DNA from: an uncultured Bacillota bacterium
GTDB lineage: Bacteria; Bacillota_I; Bacilli_A; RFN20; CAG-631
Length of the DNA: 8,427 nt
Reading direction: 5' to 3'
Assembly (NCBI GenBank): GCA_905197115.1
Contig: CAJJXN010000061.1
Location: 1-8,427, forward strand
Shown here one piece after another: positions 6,635-8,427 of the stretch. The position numbers and the translations under genes are program-made. Positions within the stretch are counted from its first letter, which is position 1, and each line of letters begins with the position of its first letter. The notes beneath the pieces were generated by a model. It was not told where the DNA came from and made no database searches. It saw only the letters and a list, made by a program, of their open reading frames with translations.

Positions 6635-6663
6635 AATATATCAAAAAAATAAAAATAAATCAA
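6635..6663 (-). promoter_or_regulatory. Promoter of the amidohydrolase-hydrolase operon
   Basis: Read on the minus strand, TTGATT (6658-6663) is followed after 17 bases by TATATT (6635-6640). Transcription would start near 6628, giving a leader of about 18 bases that carries the GAGGGG ribosome site. The surrounding DNA (6611-6724) is very AT-rich, which lowers certainty. No clear terminator separates it from the TetR gene upstream on the same strand, so read-through from that gene is possible. Confidence 0.5.
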
Positions 6664-6724
6664 ATAAACAAAAATAATGAAAAATGTTAACTCGTGCATT
6701 CATTTCAAAATTTTACAACGATGA

Positions 6725-7261
6725 TTACCTTTCTTGTTTTTTAGTTGCTAATTGATGAGCATATATGCAACCTTGAACAAACTTGAGCGAAATTTCTTGA
6801 GGTGTATCGATACAACCATTTTGAATCCATTCATAGATGACACCAAAATAACCACCCGCAAAAAAAGCTTTTCCATACCCTAATATTTCATTTTCATCTT
6901 TTTTTCTTCCAAACTCTTGATAAAATATTTTAAAAATTAAATCATCTAGTTTTTGATGGGTTAGCATAATAAAAAAATTTTTGTGATAATAAATGTGTTG
7001 AAGCAATAACATTCCTTCATCTTTTTTAGCTTCATCAGCATGCTCTATTTTGCATTGTTTCCATCTTAAATGAGAAATAAATAAAATTAAATCTTCTTTT
7101 TTATTTGTAAAATAACGATAATAAGTGGTTCTTCCAAAACCAGCTTTTTGACATATTTCAGAAATGGTAATTTCATTATTTTTTTTAGTATATAAAAGAT
7201 CTATAAAAGCTTTGCAAATACATTCTTTTATAAAAATAGTGGATTGATTTTTCTTTCTCAT
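6725..7261 (-). CDS. TetR/AcrR family transcriptional repressor
   Basis: 178 residues, typical of the family. The N-terminal DNA-binding domain has the helix-turn-helix ITISEICQKAGFGRTTYYRYF (31-51), with GRTTYYRYF the standard recognition-helix sequence, followed by TNKKEDLI. The C-terminal ligand-binding and dimerisation part contains AFFAGGYFGVIYEWIQNG (132-149), which resembles the C-terminal domain common in small TetR proteins of Bacillota. Such proteins repress an adjacent exporter until a ligand binds. The start is supported by AAGGGGG (minus strand, 7272-7278) 10 bases upstream and a consensus promoter further up. The gene is divergent from the ABC exporter and co-directional with the amidohydrolase operon. 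The operator-like repeats in the divergent spacer make the ABC exporter and its own gene the likeliest targets; the downstream operon is a possible third. The ligand is unknown. Confidence 0.92.
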   Translation of the reverse strand: MRKKNQSTIFIKECICKAFIDLLYTKKNNEITISEICQKAGFGRTTYYRYFTNKKEDLILFISHLRWKQCKIEHADEAKKDEGMLLLQHIYYHKNFFIMLTHQKLDDLIFKIFYQEFGRKKDENEILGYGKAFFAGGYFGVIYEWIQNGCIDTPQEISLKFVQGCIYAHQLATKKQER

Positions 7262-7271
7262 AAGGACAAAA

Positions 7272-7278
7272 CCCCCTT
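7272..7278 (-). promoter_or_regulatory. Ribosome binding site of the TetR gene
   Basis: CCCCCTT on the plus strand gives AAGGGGG on the minus strand, 10 bases before the ATG at 7261. The spacing is slightly long, but no alternative in-frame start nearby has a better site. Confidence 0.6.
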
Positions 7279-7289
7279 AATTGTTCCCC

Positions 7290-7304
7290 TAAAGTGGTAC
7301 TTTA
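7290..7304. repeat. Inverted repeat in the leader of the TetR gene
   Basis: TAAAGT (7290-7295) and ACTTTA (7299-7304) are perfect complements around GGT. The repeat lies in the predicted untranslated leader of the TetR transcript and upstream of the ABC gene. It could be a secondary operator or a weak hairpin; no T-tract accompanies it. Confidence 0.4.
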
Positions 7305-7350
7305 CTTATTTTTGTATGAAATAAAAAAAGACCATGATAAGATGAAAAAG

Positions 7351-7362
7351 GAACAAGTGTTC
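7351..7362. promoter_or_regulatory. Inverted repeat at the predicted TetR transcription start (candidate operator)
   Basis: GAACA (7351-7355) and TGTTC (7358-7362) are perfect complements around AG, with further imperfect A/T pairing outside. The predicted transcription start of the TetR gene (near 7358) falls inside it. Short palindromes of this kind at the start site are a typical TetR-family operator position. Which regulator binds is inference. Confidence 0.45.
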
Positions 7363-7364
7363 TT

Positions 7365-7393
7365 ATTTTATATTGATTTGTTTTATTTGTCAA
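7365..7393 (-). promoter_or_regulatory. Consensus promoter of the TetR gene
   Basis: On the minus strand a perfect TTGACA (7388-7393) is followed after exactly 17 bases by TAAAAT (7365-7370, five of six matches). Transcription would begin near 7358 and run through a leader of about 97 bases. The -35 box lies within the 17-base inverted repeat at 7382-7398, so a protein bound there would block it. Confidence 0.7.
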
Positions 7394-7398
7394 ATAAA
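7382..7398. promoter_or_regulatory. Perfect 17-base inverted repeat over the TetR -35 box and beside the ABC ribosome site (candidate operator)
   Basis: TTTATTTG (7382-7389) and CAAATAAA (7391-7398) are perfect complements around a single T. The repeat contains the -35 of the leftward repressor promoter and ends directly before the GGGGGAG ribosome site of the rightward ABC gene, so one bound dimer could affect both directions. I could not assign a convincing plus-strand promoter for the ABC gene in this spacer. Confidence 0.5.
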
Positions 7399-7412
7399 GG
7401 GGGAGTGAAAAT

Positions 7413-8306
7413 ATGGAGTATATTGTAGAAACAAAAAACTTGGTCAAGAAATTTCCAAATAAATTAGCTGTTAATCAAGTCAATATGCATATTAAAGAAG
7501 GTGATATTTATGGTTTTATAGGTAAAAATGGAGCTGGTAAAACGACTACCATGAAATTACTATTAGGATTAATTCGTCCGACAAGTGGCGAAATCGTTTT
7601 GTTTGGAAATAAAAAATTAAATGTAGGAAGAAAAATGATCGGTTCTTTAATTGAAGCACCAGGACTTTATAAAAATTGTACTGCATATGAGAATTTAAAA
7701 AGATTTTCAATTTTATATGGTGGAAATGAAAAAGATATTCAGGAAATATTAGAAATGGTTGGTCTTTCAAACACAAAAGAACGTAAAGTCAAAGATTTTT
7801 CATTAGGCATGAAACAAAGACTTGGAATTGCAATTGCATTATTAGGAAACCCCAAATTATTAGTATTAGATGAACCGATAAATGGATTGGATCCTGCAGG
7901 AATAAAAGAAATTCGTGATACAATTTTAAGATTAAATAAAGAAAAAAAAGTAACATTCTTAATTTCTAGTCATTTATTAGATGAATTATCAAAAATTGTA
8001 ACAACCTATGGAATTGTAAATGATGGAGTGCTAGTGGAAGAAATTGAAGCCAAAGAATTAGAAAAAAGATGTATGAATAGTTTGAAAATACAAGTTTCAA
8101 ATACAAAGCAAGCGTTAAATATATTAAAAACAAATTTTTTTATTGAACAATATGAACTAAAAGAAAATACGATTTATCTTTATCAAGCCTTAAATCAATC
8201 AAGTGAAATAAATAAAAAATTAATTTTAAATGGAATTGATGTAAGTGAAATAACAAAATCAGAAAATAGTTTTGAAAACTATTTTATAGAAAGGATTGGG
8301 AAATAA
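7413..8306 (+). CDS. ABC transporter ATP-binding protein, BcrA/LanF-like (peptide antibiotic immunity type)
   Basis: 297 residues, the usual size for an ATPase with a C-terminal extension. It has all nucleotide-binding motifs: Walker A GKNGAGKTT (37-45, Lys43), the signature FSLGMKQRLG (129-138), Walker B LLVLDEP (149-155, catalytic Glu154) and switch His187 (SSHLLDE). At the position of the Q-loop glutamine it has Glu81, in GSLIEAPGLY, as in the E-loop of BcrA, NukF and related bacitracin/lantibiotic immunity ATPases. The C-terminal ~90 residues are the usual divergent extension. It would power an ABC-2 permease, whose gene begins immediately after, to clear peptide antibiotics or lipids from the membrane. 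A GGGGGAG ribosome site (7399-7405) precedes the ATG. The gene is divergent from a TetR gene that probably controls it; the substrate is unproven. Confidence 0.92.
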   Translation: MEYIVETKNLVKKFPNKLAVNQVNMHIKEGDIYGFIGKNGAGKTTTMKLLLGLIRPTSGEIVLFGNKKLNVGRKMIGSLIEAPGLYKNCTAYENLKRFSILYGGNEKDIQEILEMVGLSNTKERKVKDFSLGMKQRLGIAIALLGNPKLLVLDEPINGLDPAGIKEIRDTILRLNKEKKVTFLISSHLLDELSKIVTTYGIVNDGVLVEEIEAKELEKRCMNSLKIQVSNTKQALNILKTNFFIEQYELKENTIYLYQALNQSSEINKKLILNGIDVSEITKSENSFENYFIERIGK

Positions 8307-8427
8307 TGAATAATCTTTTAAAATTTGAATTGAAAAAACTATTCACGACAAAAAGTTTTTATGTTTGTTTGATTCTTTCAGCCGTTTTTATTATTTTAAA
8401 TGGAATGGCAGGTCATAATTTTATAAA
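8306..8427 (+). CDS. ABC-2 type permease subunit, N-terminal fragment (cut by window edge)
   Basis: Forty codons are visible from the ATG at 8306-8308, which overlaps the TAA of the ATPase gene by one base (TAATG), the classic sign of coupled translation. The peptide begins MNNLLKFELKKLFTTKSFY, a short basic amphipathic N-terminus, followed by a hydrophobic segment (VCLILSAVFIILNGM, about 20-34). This is how BcrB/LanE/LanG-like permeases of ABC-2 exporters start, with the first membrane helix after the LKKL-containing segment. The weak purine-rich AAAGGATTGGG (8290-8300) may serve as ribosome site. The remainder, normally about 200 further residues, lies outside the window. Confidence 0.82.
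   Translation, partial: MNNLLKFELKKLFTTKSFYVCLILSAVFIILNGMAGHNFI

Noticed and set aside
6661..6724. AATGAA/TTCATT pairing on the minus strand as a terminator after the TetR gene
   Set aside because: The stem is only 6 weak pairs with a 17-base loop in very AT-rich DNA, so chance is the better explanation.
954..8306. Possible TGA=Trp genetic code (mollicute host), considered because of the low G+C
   Set aside because: Tryptophans in all long genes are TGG, and every gene reads cleanly to TAA or TAG at a sensible family length.
1..8427. CRISPR arrays, tRNA or rRNA genes, insertion sequences
   Set aside because: No regularly spaced direct repeats, no cloverleaf-like GC-rich blocks, and no transposase or integrase motifs were seen on either strand.

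Overview
The window is low-GC DNA, roughly 30% G+C apart from the first ~190 bases, with the compact gene layout of the Bacillota. All tryptophan codons in the long genes are TGG. The complete genes end in TAA or TAG and none reads through TGA, so the standard bacterial code (table 11) fits and a TGA=Trp mollicute does not. The content (DUF1848 protein, MATE pump, zinc-ribbon membrane protein, TetR, BcrA-type ABC ATPase) suits a gut or host-associated Clostridia/Erysipelotrichia-like organism. No species can be named from the sequence.

Left edge (1-241): the start of a leftward gene with clearly higher G+C, its Shine-Dalgarno and a good sigma-A-type promoter. Composition drops sharply to very AT-rich DNA just beyond that promoter. 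This looks like the edge of an acquired element, but no integrase or terminal repeat is visible. Next come three rightward genes, each apparently its own unit: a 96-residue zinc-ribbon membrane protein closed by a hairpin terminator, a DUF1848 protein with a C-terminal radical-SAM-type CX3CX2C cluster, and a 12-helix MATE exporter with its own extended -10 promoter.

Middle (3390-6663, leftward): a two-gene operon with its own promoter. It encodes a D-aminoacylase-type amidohydrolase followed by a CocE/NonD-type serine hydrolase. The Shine-Dalgarno of the second gene abuts the stop codon of the first, and a hairpin with a T-tract on the minus strand ends the operon. The pair looks built to process small acylated or D-amino-acid-containing peptides or amides in the cytoplasm.

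Right (6725-8427): a leftward TetR/AcrR repressor gene divergent from a rightward ABC ATPase gene, which overlaps by one base the start of an ABC-2 permease cut off by the window end. The ATPase carries Glu in place of the Q-loop Gln, as in BcrA/LanF-type peptide-antibiotic immunity transporters. The 151-base divergent spacer holds a consensus repressor-gene promoter and three inverted repeats, one of them covering its -35 box, so autoregulation and control of the ABC exporter are likely.

Taken together, the window reads as an accessory export-and-detoxification neighbourhood (MATE pump, deacylase plus hydrolase, regulated ABC exporter). That these act on one compound is inference. The least understood element is the DUF1848 protein, whose tail also carries a sequence resembling a sliding-clamp-binding motif.
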